Source: Tellurirhabdus rosea (GTDB lineage Bacteria; Bacteroidota; Bacteroidia; Cytophagales; Spirosomataceae). From it: a DNA stretch of 64,000 bases. Under the pieces are notes generated by a model that was not told the DNA's origin, searched no databases, and saw only the letters and a program-made list of their open reading frames with translations. Positions 37,430 to 45,929 of this stretch are shown here, one piece after another (the first letter of the stretch is position 1; every line of letters begins with the position of its first letter). The position numbers and the translations under genes were made by a program. The stretch lies in NCBI RefSeq assembly GCF_026278345.1, contig NZ_CP111085.1, forward strand, positions 384,001 through 448,000, given 5' to 3'.

Positions 37430-37500
37430 ATTAGTGATGAGTTATGAGTTGGCTCCGCCACTATCTCAGACCGGCGGAGCAACTCATAACTCATCACTGA
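37430..37500. repeat. Stop-associated hairpin element 8
   Basis: Arms AGTGATGAGTTATGAGTT and AACTCATAACTCATCACT pair perfectly over 18 bases; the core is GGCTCCGCC, then ACCGGCGGAGC. It directly abuts the dehydrogenase stop at 37501. This is the shortest complete copy with a standard core. Confidence 0.9.
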
Positions 37501-38673
37501 CTAATTCATTCTCGGGTCAAACACTACCCGCATGGCTTTTTTGTCGTTGAACATCATGTAGCCTTTCTGGCCTTCTTCGAGGGACATTTTGTGGGTGAAC
37601 AGAAAGCCTGGGTCGAGTTCGCCGTTCTGCATGTGTTCGAGCAGTTGCGGAATGTACTTCTGCGAATGCTGCTGGCCCATCTTGAACGTCAGGGCCTTGT
37701 TCATGGCCGCGCCCATCGGGATGCTGTCGATGAAGCCGCTGTAGACGCCTACAATCGAGATGTTGCCGCCTTTTTTGCAGGCGATAATCATGTCGCGGAG
37801 CACCAGCGGACGGTCGTTTTCCAGCCGCAGCGACTGTTTGGCCTTGTCGTAATAATAACCCCAGCCTTCGCCGGTCGCCTCCATGCCCACGCAGTCGATG
37901 CAGGCGTCGGGGCCGCGGCCGCCGGTCATTTCGCGCAGGGCCTCCATCACTTCGACTTTCGAGAAATCCAGCGTTTCGGCCCGGCTGTTTTCGCGGGCCA
38001 TGCGCAGGCGCTCGGGTTCCTTGTCGATGGCGATGACCCGGGACGCACCCATAATCCAGGCCGTCTGAATCGCCATCTGCCCCACGCCGCCGCAGCCCCA
38101 GATCGCCACCACATCACCGGGTTGAATGTCGGCCATGTCGGCAGCCATGAACCCGGTCGGAACGGCGTCGGACGCAAAAACGGCGGATTCGTCGGGAATG
38201 CCTTCGGGAATGACAAACGCGCCCACGTCGGCAAACGGCACGCGGATGTATTCGGCATGCGAACCGGCATAGCCGCCAAACGCGTGCGTGTAGCCGAAGA
38301 TGCCCGCCGTGGCATCGCCGTACATTTTCTCGGTCATCCAGGCGTGCGGGTTGGTGTTGTCGCAGAGCGAGTACGACTGCGACTGGCAGTACTGGCATTC
38401 GCCGCAGGCCAGAATGGAGCCGACCACCACGCGGTCACCTTTTTTGAGCTTTTTCACGCCGGAACCAACCTCGACGACTTCGCCCATGAACTCATGGCCC
38501 AGAATGTCGCCCGCCAGCACAGACGGAATGTAGCCGTTGACGATGTGCAGGTCGGAGCCGCAGACCGAAGAATACGTGACGCGGATGATGGCGTCTTTCG
38601 GGTTGATGATCGTCGGGTCGGGGACGCGTTCGGCACGCAGATCCCGGACCCCGTTATAACATAAGGCTTTCAT
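37501..38673 (-). CDS. Zinc-dependent alcohol/formaldehyde dehydrogenase
   Basis: A 390-residue protein of the medium-chain dehydrogenase family, starting at MKALCYNGVRDLRAE (ATG 38673; 30 upstream codons are rejected). Catalytic zinc ligands are Cys in SSVCGSDLH and His-Glu in GHEFMGEV. Four structural zinc cysteines appear in CGECQYCQSQSYSLC. The Rossmann motif is GCGGVGQ. The long insert and the IDCVG..GWGYYY region match the glutathione-independent formaldehyde-dehydrogenase-like branch. The start overlaps the 3' end of the SRPBCC gene by 20 bases, so the two are translationally coupled. Physiological substrate unknown; probably an aldehyde or alcohol. Confidence 0.88.
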   Translation of the reverse strand: MKALCYNGVRDLRAERVPDPTIINPKDAIIRVTYSSVCGSDLHIVNGYIPSVLAGDILGHEFMGEVVEVGSGVKKLKKGDRVVVGSILACGECQYCQSQSYSLCDNTNPHAWMTEKMYGDATAGIFGYTHAFGGYAGSHAEYIRVPFADVGAFVIPEGIPDESAVFASDAVPTGFMAADMADIQPGDVVAIWGCGGVGQMAIQTAWIMGASRVIAIDKEPERLRMARENSRAETLDFSKVEVMEALREMTGGRGPDACIDCVGMEATGEGWGYYYDKAKQSLRLENDRPLVLRDMIIACKKGGNISIVGVYSGFIDSIPMGAAMNKALTFKMGQQHSQKYIPQLLEHMQNGELDPGFLFTHKMSLEEGQKGYMMFNDKKAMRVVFDPRMN

Positions 38674-39514
38674 GCTTCTGATTCGGTTCGCTGTATTGAT
38701 GCGGTTTGTTTTCCAGTAACTGATCCCGTTTTCGGCCCGACGGCTGTCCGGCAATGGTCGCAATCTCGCCCGTTTCGAGGAGTTGCTTAAAGCGCCGCAG
38801 GTCCTGCTTAATCATCTGCTTGAAGTTCTGGTTGAACAGCTTGGCCACGGCCGTACCGAGTTGCCCGGCAGGCGGACGGTACTTGATGGTTGCGTGCAGT
38901 TCGGTACCGGGGCGGCCACCCGGCACGTCGTTGAACCGAACCTCTCCGGAATGATCGACCAGTGAACCGGGAATGGATTTCCAGACAAGCCGTTCGTTCG
39001 GCACCTCGTCAATGATGTCGGCGTCCCACTCCACCGAACCAAGCGCCCGGGCCAGCTTACTGTCGGCAATCTGGGCCACCCAGTGCGAGCGTTTGTCGGT
39101 AATCTGCCGGACTTCCTTGAGGTGGTACATGAAATTCGGCAGGTTTTCGTGCCGCCGCCAGTACGCCCACACTTCTTCCCGGGGTTTCATGATCGTCAGG
39201 CTCTTGCTGATTTCGACCACGCCCGCCTCTTCGCCGGTCTCGGCAGAATTGCGCCCGAGGGCTTCGTTCATGGGGCAATAGCCGGACATTCCCCGGAAGA
39301 CCAGTCCGCCGCCTGCCAGCGCCAGCAGAAAACCGCCCAGCGATCCCTGCCGCAGGCCCACAGTCAGCAGCAAAGCGCCGCCCGCGGCCGAAAAAATGCG
39401 CTCGGTCTGCCCGACGTTCACCCGGCTTGAGCCGCTCGCTTCCGGGTCCACCGGGGCCATACCGAGCGTTTCGGAAAGCGGCTGGCTGGTGTTTGCAAAA
39501 ACTCGTTCTGCCAT
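38654..39514 (-). CDS. DUF2892-SRPBCC (cyclase/dehydrase-like) protein
   Basis: A 286-residue protein. Residues 35-90 match the small DUF2892 domain with two short hydrophobic helices (AAGGALLLTVGLRQGSLGGFLLALAGG, then GYCPMNEALG). Residues 100-245 form an SRPBCC/START-like lipid-binding domain (VEISKSLTIMKPREEVWAYWR, GTELHATIKYRPP). The C-terminal 40 residues are hydrophilic and disordered-looking. The arrangement occurs in Bacteroidota and Proteobacteria genes expressed under stress and often next to a zinc dehydrogenase, as here. Function of the pair is unknown. Confidence 0.8.
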   Translation of the reverse strand: MAERVFANTSQPLSETLGMAPVDPEASGSSRVNVGQTERIFSAAGGALLLTVGLRQGSLGGFLLALAGGGLVFRGMSGYCPMNEALGRNSAETGEEAGVVEISKSLTIMKPREEVWAYWRRHENLPNFMYHLKEVRQITDKRSHWVAQIADSKLARALGSVEWDADIIDEVPNERLVWKSIPGSLVDHSGEVRFNDVPGGRPGTELHATIKYRPPAGQLGTAVAKLFNQNFKQMIKQDLRRFKQLLETGEIATIAGQPSGRKRDQLLENKPHQYSEPNQKHESLML

Positions 39515-39608
39515 CGTTTGGTTGGTTTAAGTGAAATACCCGGCTAACCCTGTGGGCTATATAGTTGTTTCGAAAAATGAGGTTTCGGAAGAAGCGCGGA
39601 AACGGTCA

Positions 39609-39639
39609 TTTGTAAAATTTTGCAAAAGGTTTTTCTTTG
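39609..39639 (+). promoter_or_regulatory. Promoter of the bTHX gene
   Basis: TTTG (39609-39612), 19 bases, TTTCTTTG (39632-39639): close fit to the Bacteroidota -33/-7 consensus. Confidence 0.55.
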
Positions 39640-39682
39640 CGTTTTCCATCTTATTCATTCACCCAATAACAGAAAATTGATC

Positions 39683-39799
39683 ATGGGAAAAGGAGATCGC
39701 AAGTCGAAGCGCGGGAAGATCTGGCGCGGCACGTTTGGCAAGAAAAGACCGAAAGAATCCGGCCAGAAGCAGAAAATTGAACAGGCCGTCAAAGCCTGA
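39683..39799 (+). CDS. 30S ribosomal protein bTHX
   Basis: A 38-residue, very basic protein, [20 protein letters not shown] at its N-terminus, the hallmark of bacterial THX, a small protein bound in the head of the 30S subunit and common in Bacteroidota. The last 18 residues form a Lys/Gln/Glu-rich tail. The gene has its own promoter and a strong terminator (39815-39848), so it is a monocistronic unit. It is easy to miss because of its size. Confidence 0.92.
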   Translation: MGKGDRKSKRGKIWRGTFGKKRPKESGQKQKIEQAVKA

Positions 39800-39814
39800 C
39801 CCGGTTATACATTC

Positions 39815-39848
39815 GGAAGCCCGGCCCCTCCGGCCGGGCTTCCTTTTT
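39815..39848 (+). terminator. Terminator of the bTHX gene
   Basis: GGAAGCCCGGCC and GGCCGGGCTTCC form a perfect 12-bp stem with a five-base loop, followed by TTTTT. Confidence 0.9.
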
Positions 39849-39959
39849 ATCCGGCGAAAAAGAAAGGGCAGACCCGGCAGACCGGCAAAAACTTACTTAC
39901 AGCCTCATTTCCGAAAATCCGGATTCTGCTTACCTTGCCCGGGTCAACTGGCACTGGTC

Positions 39960-41072
39960 ATGGCTCGACTATTCTTTCCTCTCCGCTGGCAGCATTGGTA
40001 TCAAGTGCTTCTGACCGGCCTTTTTCTGCTTTTCGGACTGGCCGTGGGCGTCACCGGCACCGCGCTGGCCCAGGCCGGGTTGAAAGGCGAATACTTTACG
40101 GGGACGAATTTTGAGCAAAAAGTCTTCACCCGCCTCGACCCGCAGATCAGCTTCGACTGGTCCCGAAGCAGTCCGGGGCGGGGCCTGCCCTACTCCTACT
40201 ATTCCATCCGCTGGACGGGTAAATTGCGGGCTCCCGCCACGGGGCCATACCGGTTTTACGCCAAAGTCGACGACGGCATCCGGGTCTGGGTCGGTAACAG
40301 GAAAGTCGTGGAATCGTGGCAGCTGAACGATTCGGGAAACTACGACGGCACGATCGTTCTGCAGGCGGGCCAGACCTACGACCTGCGGGTCGATTATTTC
40401 AATGCTCCGGAGGGCGGGGTCATTATCCTGTACTGGGAACGGCCCGATGCGAGAAACTGGCCGTTTTCGTCCGACGAACCCATTGCGGCGCAATATTTTT
40501 CCCAGAAGCCCGCCCCTGTTCCCAAATCAGCCGCCAAACCGCTTCCGACGGTTGCGGTGTCTAAAAAGCCGGTTACTCCCATGAAGCCCCGGCCCGTGGT
40601 GCTGCCGCCCAAAAAGGCCGTCGTTCGCCAGCCCCCCGTGGCGGCTCCGGTTCCCAAAACAACTCCGGCGGTGGTGCCTTTGGCGGAGGTCGCGCCGGAT
40701 ACCACCTTTGTGCTGCAAAATGTCCAGTTCGAACAGAGCAGTTACACTTTGCGGGCCCAGGCTGTTCCTGATCTGGACCGGCTGGTTGGGGTGCTGAAGG
40801 CCAACCCCTTCTGGCAGCTCCATATTGCCGGCCATACCGACAACGTGGGCGACCCGCGCCTGAACCGGGCGCTGTCCGAAAACCGGGCCAGAGTGGTCGC
40901 CAGCTACCTGATTCAGCGGGGCATTTCGGGCGACCGTATCCGCACGGAAGGGTTTGGCGGGACGCGTCCGGTGGCCGATAACACGACCGAACCCGAACGG
41001 AGCAAAAACCGGCGGGTAGAAATGACCATCCGGCGGGAACTGGCCGACAAAATACACAGTTCCCGTCCCTGA
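39960..41072 (+). CDS. PA14-OmpA fusion, outer-membrane peptidoglycan-binding protein
   Basis: A 370-residue protein from ATG 39960 with a signal peptide ending at TALAQ (residue 38). Residues 42-180 form a PA14 domain (GLKGEYFTGTNFE, YRFYAKVDDGIRVWVGNRKVV, YDLRVDYFNAPEGG), probably carbohydrate-binding. A Pro/Ala/Lys linker follows (about 185-245), then an OmpA domain (FVLQNVQFEQSSYTL, HIAGHTDNVGDPRLNRALSENRARVV, RTEGFGGTRPV...RRVEMTI) that binds peptidoglycan. It may tie an exposed sugar-binding domain to the cell wall. There is no lipobox; attachment is through OmpA. The 75 codons open upstream overlap the bTHX gene and are rejected. Confidence 0.87.
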   Translation: MARLFFPLRWQHWYQVLLTGLFLLFGLAVGVTGTALAQAGLKGEYFTGTNFEQKVFTRLDPQISFDWSRSSPGRGLPYSYYSIRWTGKLRAPATGPYRFYAKVDDGIRVWVGNRKVVESWQLNDSGNYDGTIVLQAGQTYDLRVDYFNAPEGGVIILYWERPDARNWPFSSDEPIAAQYFSQKPAPVPKSAAKPLPTVAVSKKPVTPMKPRPVVLPPKKAVVRQPPVAAPVPKTTPAVVPLAEVAPDTTFVLQNVQFEQSSYTLRAQAVPDLDRLVGVLKANPFWQLHIAGHTDNVGDPRLNRALSENRARVVASYLIQRGISGDRIRTEGFGGTRPVADNTTEPERSKNRRVEMTIRRELADKIHSSRP

Positions 41073-41153
41073 GCAGCTTCCGCCGCCGATGATGGCCTTC
41101 AAACCGGCCGATCGGCCGGAGGCCGTTCCCTATTCCTTATCAATTCCAATCGT

Positions 41154-41912
41154 ATGACATCCAAAATTGCGCTGGTGACCGGCGGCAGCCGGGGACTCGG
41201 AAAAGACATGGCCCTCTCGCTGGCCGGGAAAGGCCTCGACGTCGTGCTGACGTATCATTCCAAACAGGAAGAAGCCGAACAGGTGGTTTCCGAAATTCAG
41301 GCGCTGGGACGGCAGGCGGCAGCGTTACGGCTGGACGTTGGCGTAACGGCCTCCTTTGACGACTTTATCCGCCAGCTGACCGGCACGCTCCAGCAGACCT
41401 GGGGCGTCGGCACGTTCGATTACCTGATTCACAATGCCGGTTTTGGGGCCACGATTCCCCTGCCGCAGGTCACGGAAGAGACCTTCGACCAGCTGATGAA
41501 TGTGCATTACAAAGGGGTGTATTTTCTGACGCAGAAAACCCTGCCGATTCTGAACGACAACGGCGGCATCGTCTTTATTTCGTCGGGTTCCTCGCGGCGG
41601 GTCGTGTACGGCTACTCGGTCTACGCTTCCCTCAAGGGGGCCATCGAGGTATTGTGTAATTATGTAGCGAAGGAGTTCGGGAACCGGGGCATCCGGGCCA
41701 ATGTGGTGGCACCCGGCCCGATCGAGACAGATTTCAACAATGCCGCCATCCGGAACAATCCGCAGATGAAAAGCAACCTGGCGGGCCTGACGGCCCTGGG
41801 TCGCGTGGGGCAGGCCGACGACATCGGCGGCGTGGTGGCCTTCCTCTGTACGGACGATGCCAAATGGGTCAACGCGCAGCGAATCGAGGTATCGGGCGGG
41901 TTGTCGCTATAA
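41154..41912 (+). CDS. SDR-family oxidoreductase
   Basis: A 252-residue classical short-chain dehydrogenase. TGGSRGLG at residues 9-16 binds NAD(P); the active site holds Ser in FISSGSS and Tyr-x3-Lys in YASLK; NVVAPGPIETDF follows. It reduces or oxidises a carbonyl/hydroxyl group of unknown substrate. Annotations of this branch vary between glucose-1-dehydrogenase and 3-oxoacyl-ACP reductase. Monocistronic, with a bidirectional terminator after it. Confidence 0.88.
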   Translation: MTSKIALVTGGSRGLGKDMALSLAGKGLDVVLTYHSKQEEAEQVVSEIQALGRQAAALRLDVGVTASFDDFIRQLTGTLQQTWGVGTFDYLIHNAGFGATIPLPQVTEETFDQLMNVHYKGVYFLTQKTLPILNDNGGIVFISSGSSRRVVYGYSVYASLKGAIEVLCNYVAKEFGNRGIRANVVAPGPIETDFNNAAIRNNPQMKSNLAGLTALGRVGQADDIGGVVAFLCTDDAKWVNAQRIEVSGGLSL

Positions 41913-41915
41913 AAA

Positions 41916-41958
41916 AAGCCCGGTTCGTCCGCGCTCCTATCACGGACGAACCGGGCTT
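41916..41958. terminator. Bidirectional terminator between SDR and Gfo/Idh genes
   Basis: AAGCCCGGTTCGTCCG and CGGACGAACCGGGCTT form a perfect 16-bp stem with an 11-base loop; a run of A precedes it, so it ends the minus-strand transcript with a T-run. It lies between convergent genes. Confidence 0.88.
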
Positions 41959-41972
41959 ACGATGTTAAACGG

Positions 41973-43058
41973 TTACAGCGTTACCGTTTTGCCGGACTGT
42001 GCGGCCTTGTAGATCGCTTCCACGATCCGGATATCGCGGAGCCCTTCTTCACCGGGAACGAGCATCGGTTTGCTGGCCATGATCGCCGCCGCATCGTCGT
42101 CCATCTGCATGGCCTGCTGGCGGGGCACCTCGTACGGGTGGTCGATGACCTTTCCACCCGGCCCGACGCCTTTAACGCCCGAGTAAGCCGAGTACGGCTC
42201 AATCCGCAGCGACCCTTTGTTGCCGACCACGTGCAGGTTGTTCATGTTCATCCCGAAACTGGTCTGCACCGCCGCCCGCGCCCCACTGGGGAAAACAAGC
42301 TGGGCCATTGTGGTTTCGTCGAGGCCGTTTTTGTAAATATCCGGGCGGTTGGTAAACTGCTGGGCCGTCACCGAAATCGGCTCTTCGCCTGTTGCCAGCC
42401 GGGCTCCCTGCAGCACATATACGCCCATGTCGTACATCACGCCGCCGCCCAGCTCTTTCTTCTGTTTCCAGTGGGTCGTCCGCGCGTCAAAATAGCCCGC
42501 CGAGCAGTTCACCATCTGAATTTTTCCGATGGCTCCGTCGCGCAGCATTTTCACGTACTCCTGGGTGTTGGGGTCGTGGTGCAGGCGGTACCCGACAGCC
42601 AGCGACCGTTTGTTGCTCCGGCAGGCGTCGATCATGTCCTGGCATTCCCGTTCGGTCATGGCCATTGGTTTTTCCACCCAGACGTGTTTGCCCGCTTTGG
42701 CCGCCCGGATGACGTACTCCCGGTGCATGGAAGGCGGCAGCACGACGTAGACCACGTCGATATCCGGGTTGTTGGCGATCTGGTCGAAGTTCTGGTAGTT
42801 GTAGACGTTTTTCGCCGGAATGTTGTACTTCTTCGTCCATTGTTCGGCTTTGGAAGGGGTGCCGGTGACGATGCCTGCGAGGTAGCAGTTTTTGGTCTGT
42901 TGCAGGGCCGGAGCCAGCAGATCGGTGCTGTAATAACCCAGTCCGACCAGCGCCACGCCCAGTTTGTCTTTTTTCGGCGAAAGCGGGATCGACAGCGGCG
43001 AAAAGGCCACCGAAGCAGCCATCAGCGAGGAAGAATGGAGGAAATTTCTGCGGTCCAT
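41973..43058 (-). CDS. Exported Gfo/Idh/MocA-family oxidoreductase
   Basis: A 361-residue protein with a twin-arginine-like leader (MDRRNFLHSSSLMAASVAF), so probably exported folded with its nucleotide bound. The Rossmann domain has GVALVGLGYYS and the family motif EKP in VEKPMAMT; the C-domain includes NCSAGYFDAR and GGGVMYDMGVY. It is close to glucose-fructose oxidoreductase-like enzymes. It lies downstream of the GMC/subunit 3 genes in the same direction and may act on the same sugar. Hairpin element 9 fills the gap upstream. Confidence 0.86.
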   Translation of the reverse strand: MDRRNFLHSSSLMAASVAFSPLSIPLSPKKDKLGVALVGLGYYSTDLLAPALQQTKNCYLAGIVTGTPSKAEQWTKKYNIPAKNVYNYQNFDQIANNPDIDVVYVVLPPSMHREYVIRAAKAGKHVWVEKPMAMTERECQDMIDACRSNKRSLAVGYRLHHDPNTQEYVKMLRDGAIGKIQMVNCSAGYFDARTTHWKQKKELGGGVMYDMGVYVLQGARLATGEEPISVTAQQFTNRPDIYKNGLDETTMAQLVFPSGARAAVQTSFGMNMNNLHVVGNKGSLRIEPYSAYSGVKGVGPGGKVIDHPYEVPRQQAMQMDDDAAAIMASKPMLVPGEEGLRDIRIVEAIYKAAQSGKTVTL

Positions 43059-43070
43059 TGTTTTTACGTT

Positions 43071-43204
43071 AAAAGTTTAGGGTTTATAGTTCAAAGTTTA
43101 GGGTTTATGGTTCATAATTATTCTGCTTAAATCCCAATTCGCTGGTTAAGCAGAGCAACTATAAACTATAAACCCCACACTTTAAACCCTAAACTATAAA
43201 CTTT
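43071..43204. repeat. Stop-associated hairpin element 9 (GTTTAGG type)
   Basis: The left arm repeats AGTTTAGGGTTTATAGTT; the right arm (43156-43204) carries AACTATAAACC and AACCCTAAACTATAAAC. The core is CTGCTTAA..TTAAGCAG followed by AGC. It directly abuts the subunit 3 stop at 43205. The same arm sequence recurs at element 10. Confidence 0.85.
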
Positions 43205-43843
43205 TTACTTCTTATCCGCGTATTCGCGGTCTTCGTAGGCGTAGCCGTACTGTTTGAGGACGTCGTCGGGGACGCCGGCCCACTCGTTGGGGGTGTTGCC
43301 CATGTAACCGAGGTCCTTGATGCCCATCTGGCTAGTGAAGAAGCCGGTGGCCACCATCCCGCGCATCATGTTGAAGAAAGACACGCCCTGGCTCAGTCCG
43401 GGTTTGACCTCCTGGGGGTAAGCAATGTCCTCCACCATTTCGATCTGCTGGGCTTTGGTGCACTGCACAAACGGCTTGCCGTGGCGCTTCACCATCTGGT
43501 TATCGAGCCAGCGCAGGCCGCCCCGCATGGGGGTCTGGTTGCGGGGCTGGTCTTTCATCATAAATTCGATGAAGGCCGGAACGCCCGCCTGCGAGGCACT
43601 CCCCGACCGGGCATCCGCCGGGATGATAATGTCCGACAGGACGGTAACCGTCTGCAGTTCCTGCGGCGTGAAGAATTTCTCCGCCATCAGTTTGGCATCC
43701 CGTTCGGCCTCGAACGGCTGCCGTCCACCCGGCACCTTAACGGGTTTCACATCGGGTGGTGCCGGTACCGCCGCCTCGACCGGCATCACCGCCGCCCCCA
43801 GCATCGTCACCGGAAGTCCTTTAAGAATATCTCTGCGTTTCAT
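43205..43843 (-). CDS. Gluconate 2-dehydrogenase subunit 3-like protein
   Basis: A 212-residue protein with a twin-arginine leader (MKRRDILKGLPVTMLGAAVMP). The mature domain (about 55-195) has FFTPQELQTVTVLSDIIIPADARSGSA and GLRWLD, the signature of the small subunit of membrane-bound gluconate/FAD-glucose dehydrogenases. It carries no cofactor and aids export of the GMC catalytic subunit, which lacks its own leader, through hitch-hiking. It is encoded after the GMC gene, with hairpin element 10 between. Confidence 0.87.
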   Translation of the reverse strand: MKRRDILKGLPVTMLGAAVMPVEAAVPAPPDVKPVKVPGGRQPFEAERDAKLMAEKFFTPQELQTVTVLSDIIIPADARSGSASQAGVPAFIEFMMKDQPRNQTPMRGGLRWLDNQMVKRHGKPFVQCTKAQQIEMVEDIAYPQEVKPGLSQGVSFFNMMRGMVATGFFTSQMGIKDLGYMGNTPNEWAGVPDDVLKQYGYAYEDREYADKK

Positions 43844-43854
43844 GGCTTTCTGGT

Positions 43855-44063
43855 TTTGAAGTTTAGGGTTTATAGTTTTCGTAGGCCGGGGCTTCTTCCA
43901 TAAACTTTGTTCCCCGGTAGCTCCCGTCGGCGAGGTATTTCACAGGCTGACCAGTAAACACGATTAGTCAGCTTTCGGGTGTGCTGCCAAACCTGTAAAT
44001 CTTCAAATCGCTGGACCGTCGCCATGAGCCTGACTTTAAACTATAAACCCTAAACTATAAACA
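43855..44063. repeat. Stop-associated hairpin element 10 with S23/IVS gene remnant
   Basis: Arms include a perfect 19-bp pair: AGTTTAGGGTTTATAGTTT (43860-43878) and its reverse complement (44038-44056). The right end directly abuts the GMC stop at 44064. About 160 bases between the arms hold a degraded gene (see next entry) in place of the usual core. Confidence 0.85.
43863..44025 (-). pseudogene. Remnant of a four-helix-bundle (S23/IVS) protein gene
   Basis: On the minus strand the ATG at 44025 starts 25 codons reading MATVQRFEDLQVWQHTRKLT NRVYW, the standard N-terminus of the four-helix-bundle S23 family. After about 43951 the frame shifts by one and reads VKYLADGSYRGTKFMEEAPA YENYKP, which fits the C-terminal end of the same family, closing with a stop inside the left arm at 43863. 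The middle, about 65 residues, is deleted. Full-length proteins are about 115-125 residues. S23 proteins were first described in intervening sequences of 23S rRNA genes; their role is not established. Confidence 0.75.
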
Positions 44064-45809
44064 TTAAATGTTTTTCTGCTTTACCTGTTCAACGATGTAA
44101 TCCGACGTGCGCATGGAGCTGGCCAGGATGGTCCAGGTTACGTTTTTGTCGCCCTGCGAAGGGAACGGTGCGGCATCGACCACGAAGAGGTTCTTCACGT
44201 CGTGAGCCTGCTGGAACTTGTTCAGGGCCGATGTTTTCGGGTCGTTGCCCATGCGGGCCGTCCCCACTTCGTGGATGATCTTGCCGGGTTCGGCCAGGCC
44301 ATAATTGCTTTCGGCACCGGGCTTTCGGCCAAACGGAATGGCACCCATGTTGTGCAGCATTTCTTCAAACGTATCCTGCATGTGCTTGGCCTGCTTGATT
44401 TCGTAATCCGACCATTTGTAATGGAACCGCAGCACCGGAATGCCGTATTTGTCCACCTTGTCGGGGTCGATTTCGCAGTAGTTGCTTTCCAGAGGCACCG
44501 GCTCGCCCCGACCGGCCATGTGCACGGCGGCCCCGTAGAAGCGGCGGAAGTCGTCTTTCAGGCTCGCGCCGTACCCACCGGCTTTCTTCGGCTTACCGTC
44601 GCGGCCCGGCACTGCGCCGTTGTAGCCCTCAATGCCCCAGCCAAAACCGTACGAAGGCATGCCCATGCCGCCGCCGTACTCAATATGGTACCCGCGCGGG
44701 AAGTCCAGTTTGGAGTTGTCGAGCCACCAGGGGGTGTAGATGTGCGCCCCGCCGACGCCGTCTTCGTTGTACCGCTTGCGGTCCATCAGGGCCGGAATGA
44801 AGCCACCCCGGGAAGCCCCCGTTGAGTCGTTCAGGTACCGGCCGACCACGCCGCTTGAGTTGGCGAGGCCATTGGGGAAGCGCGACGATTTGGAGTTCAG
44901 CAGCAGACGGGCCGTTTCGCAGGCCGAAGCCCCCAGCACCACCACTTTGGCCTTCACCTGAATCTCCTGCAGCGACTTGGTGTCCACGTAGCTGACGCCC
45001 GTTGCCAGGCCCGTCGTCTGGTCGGTCAGCACTTCGCGCACCATGGCGTTGGTAATCAGCGTCACGTTGCCGGTCTGGATGGCCGGTTTGCAGAGGACCG
45101 AGGACGAAGAGAAGTCGGCGTAGGCCTGACAGGCGCGGCCGCACTGGGCGCAGTAGAAACACTTGCCCCGCTCGTTGTTGATGGGCTGCGTCAGGATCGA
45201 AAGGCGCGACGGAATTACCGGAATACCCAGCCCCGTACCGGCTTTTTTGATCATCAGTTCGTGCAGACGCGGCTTCGGCGGCGGCAGGAAGATGCCGTCC
45301 GGTTCGTTGCGGCGGCCTTCTTTGGAGCCGAAAATCCCGATGAGCCGGTCTACCTTGTCGTAATACGGGGAAATGTCATCGTAGCCGATCGGCCAGTCTT
45401 CCCCGATGCCGGTCAGCGATTTCCGCTTGAAGTCATCCGGACCAAAGCGTAGCGAAATCCGTCCCCAGTGGTTGGTCCGGCCGCCGAGCATCCGCGAGCG
45501 GAACCAGTAGAATTCGGTACCGGCTTTGGTCGTGTACGGTTCGCCGTCAATGTCCCAGCCGCCCCAGGCCGCATCAAAATCGCCGAAAGCACGGGTGGTA
45601 CTCGCCCCGCGACGGGGTGATTCGTAAGGCCACTTGAGCTGCGTAATGTACTTGGGATCAGCAGGGTCGAAGTATCCGCCCGCCTCTAGCAGCACGACCT
45701 TAGCTCCGGCTTTGGAAAGCATATAGGCCGCCATACCGCCACCGGCACCGGACCCGACAATGGCCACGTCGTAAAGCACCGGGGCTTTTTTAAGCTGAAA
45801 AACGTCCAT
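44064..45809 (-). CDS. GMC-family FAD oxidoreductase with Cys cluster
   Basis: A 581-residue catalytic subunit without a signal peptide. FAD binding: GSGAGGGMAAY (19-30), glycine-rich GGRTNHWGR, and the GMC C-domain HEVGTARMGNDP with the active-site His, then DKNVTWTILA. Cys217, Cys220, Cys223 and Cys227 in CFYCAQCGRAC form a likely Fe-S ligand set, similar in purpose to the 3Fe-4S cluster of FAD-glucose dehydrogenases. It probably oxidises a sugar or sugar acid in the periplasm together with subunit 3. The electron acceptor gene (cytochrome c) is not adjacent. Confidence 0.88.
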   Translation of the reverse strand: MDVFQLKKAPVLYDVAIVGSGAGGGMAAYMLSKAGAKVVLLEAGGYFDPADPKYITQLKWPYESPRRGASTTRAFGDFDAAWGGWDIDGEPYTTKAGTEFYWFRSRMLGGRTNHWGRISLRFGPDDFKRKSLTGIGEDWPIGYDDISPYYDKVDRLIGIFGSKEGRRNEPDGIFLPPPKPRLHELMIKKAGTGLGIPVIPSRLSILTQPINNERGKCFYCAQCGRACQAYADFSSSSVLCKPAIQTGNVTLITNAMVREVLTDQTTGLATGVSYVDTKSLQEIQVKAKVVVLGASACETARLLLNSKSSRFPNGLANSSGVVGRYLNDSTGASRGGFIPALMDRKRYNEDGVGGAHIYTPWWLDNSKLDFPRGYHIEYGGGMGMPSYGFGWGIEGYNGAVPGRDGKPKKAGGYGASLKDDFRRFYGAAVHMAGRGEPVPLESNYCEIDPDKVDKYGIPVLRFHYKWSDYEIKQAKHMQDTFEEMLHNMGAIPFGRKPGAESNYGLAEPGKIIHEVGTARMGNDPKTSALNKFQQAHDVKNLFVVDAAPFPSQGDKNVTWTILASSMRTSDYIVEQVKQKNI

Positions 45810-45929
45810 TCGATTGAGGATTGACTATGAGTAACAGTAGTTAGGTAATTGGTTAGTCACAAAAGCAGGTAACCCGGTTTACATACTGCCTTTTTAGGGG
45901 CCGATGTAGAACAGATTCCCGCAGGGAGG

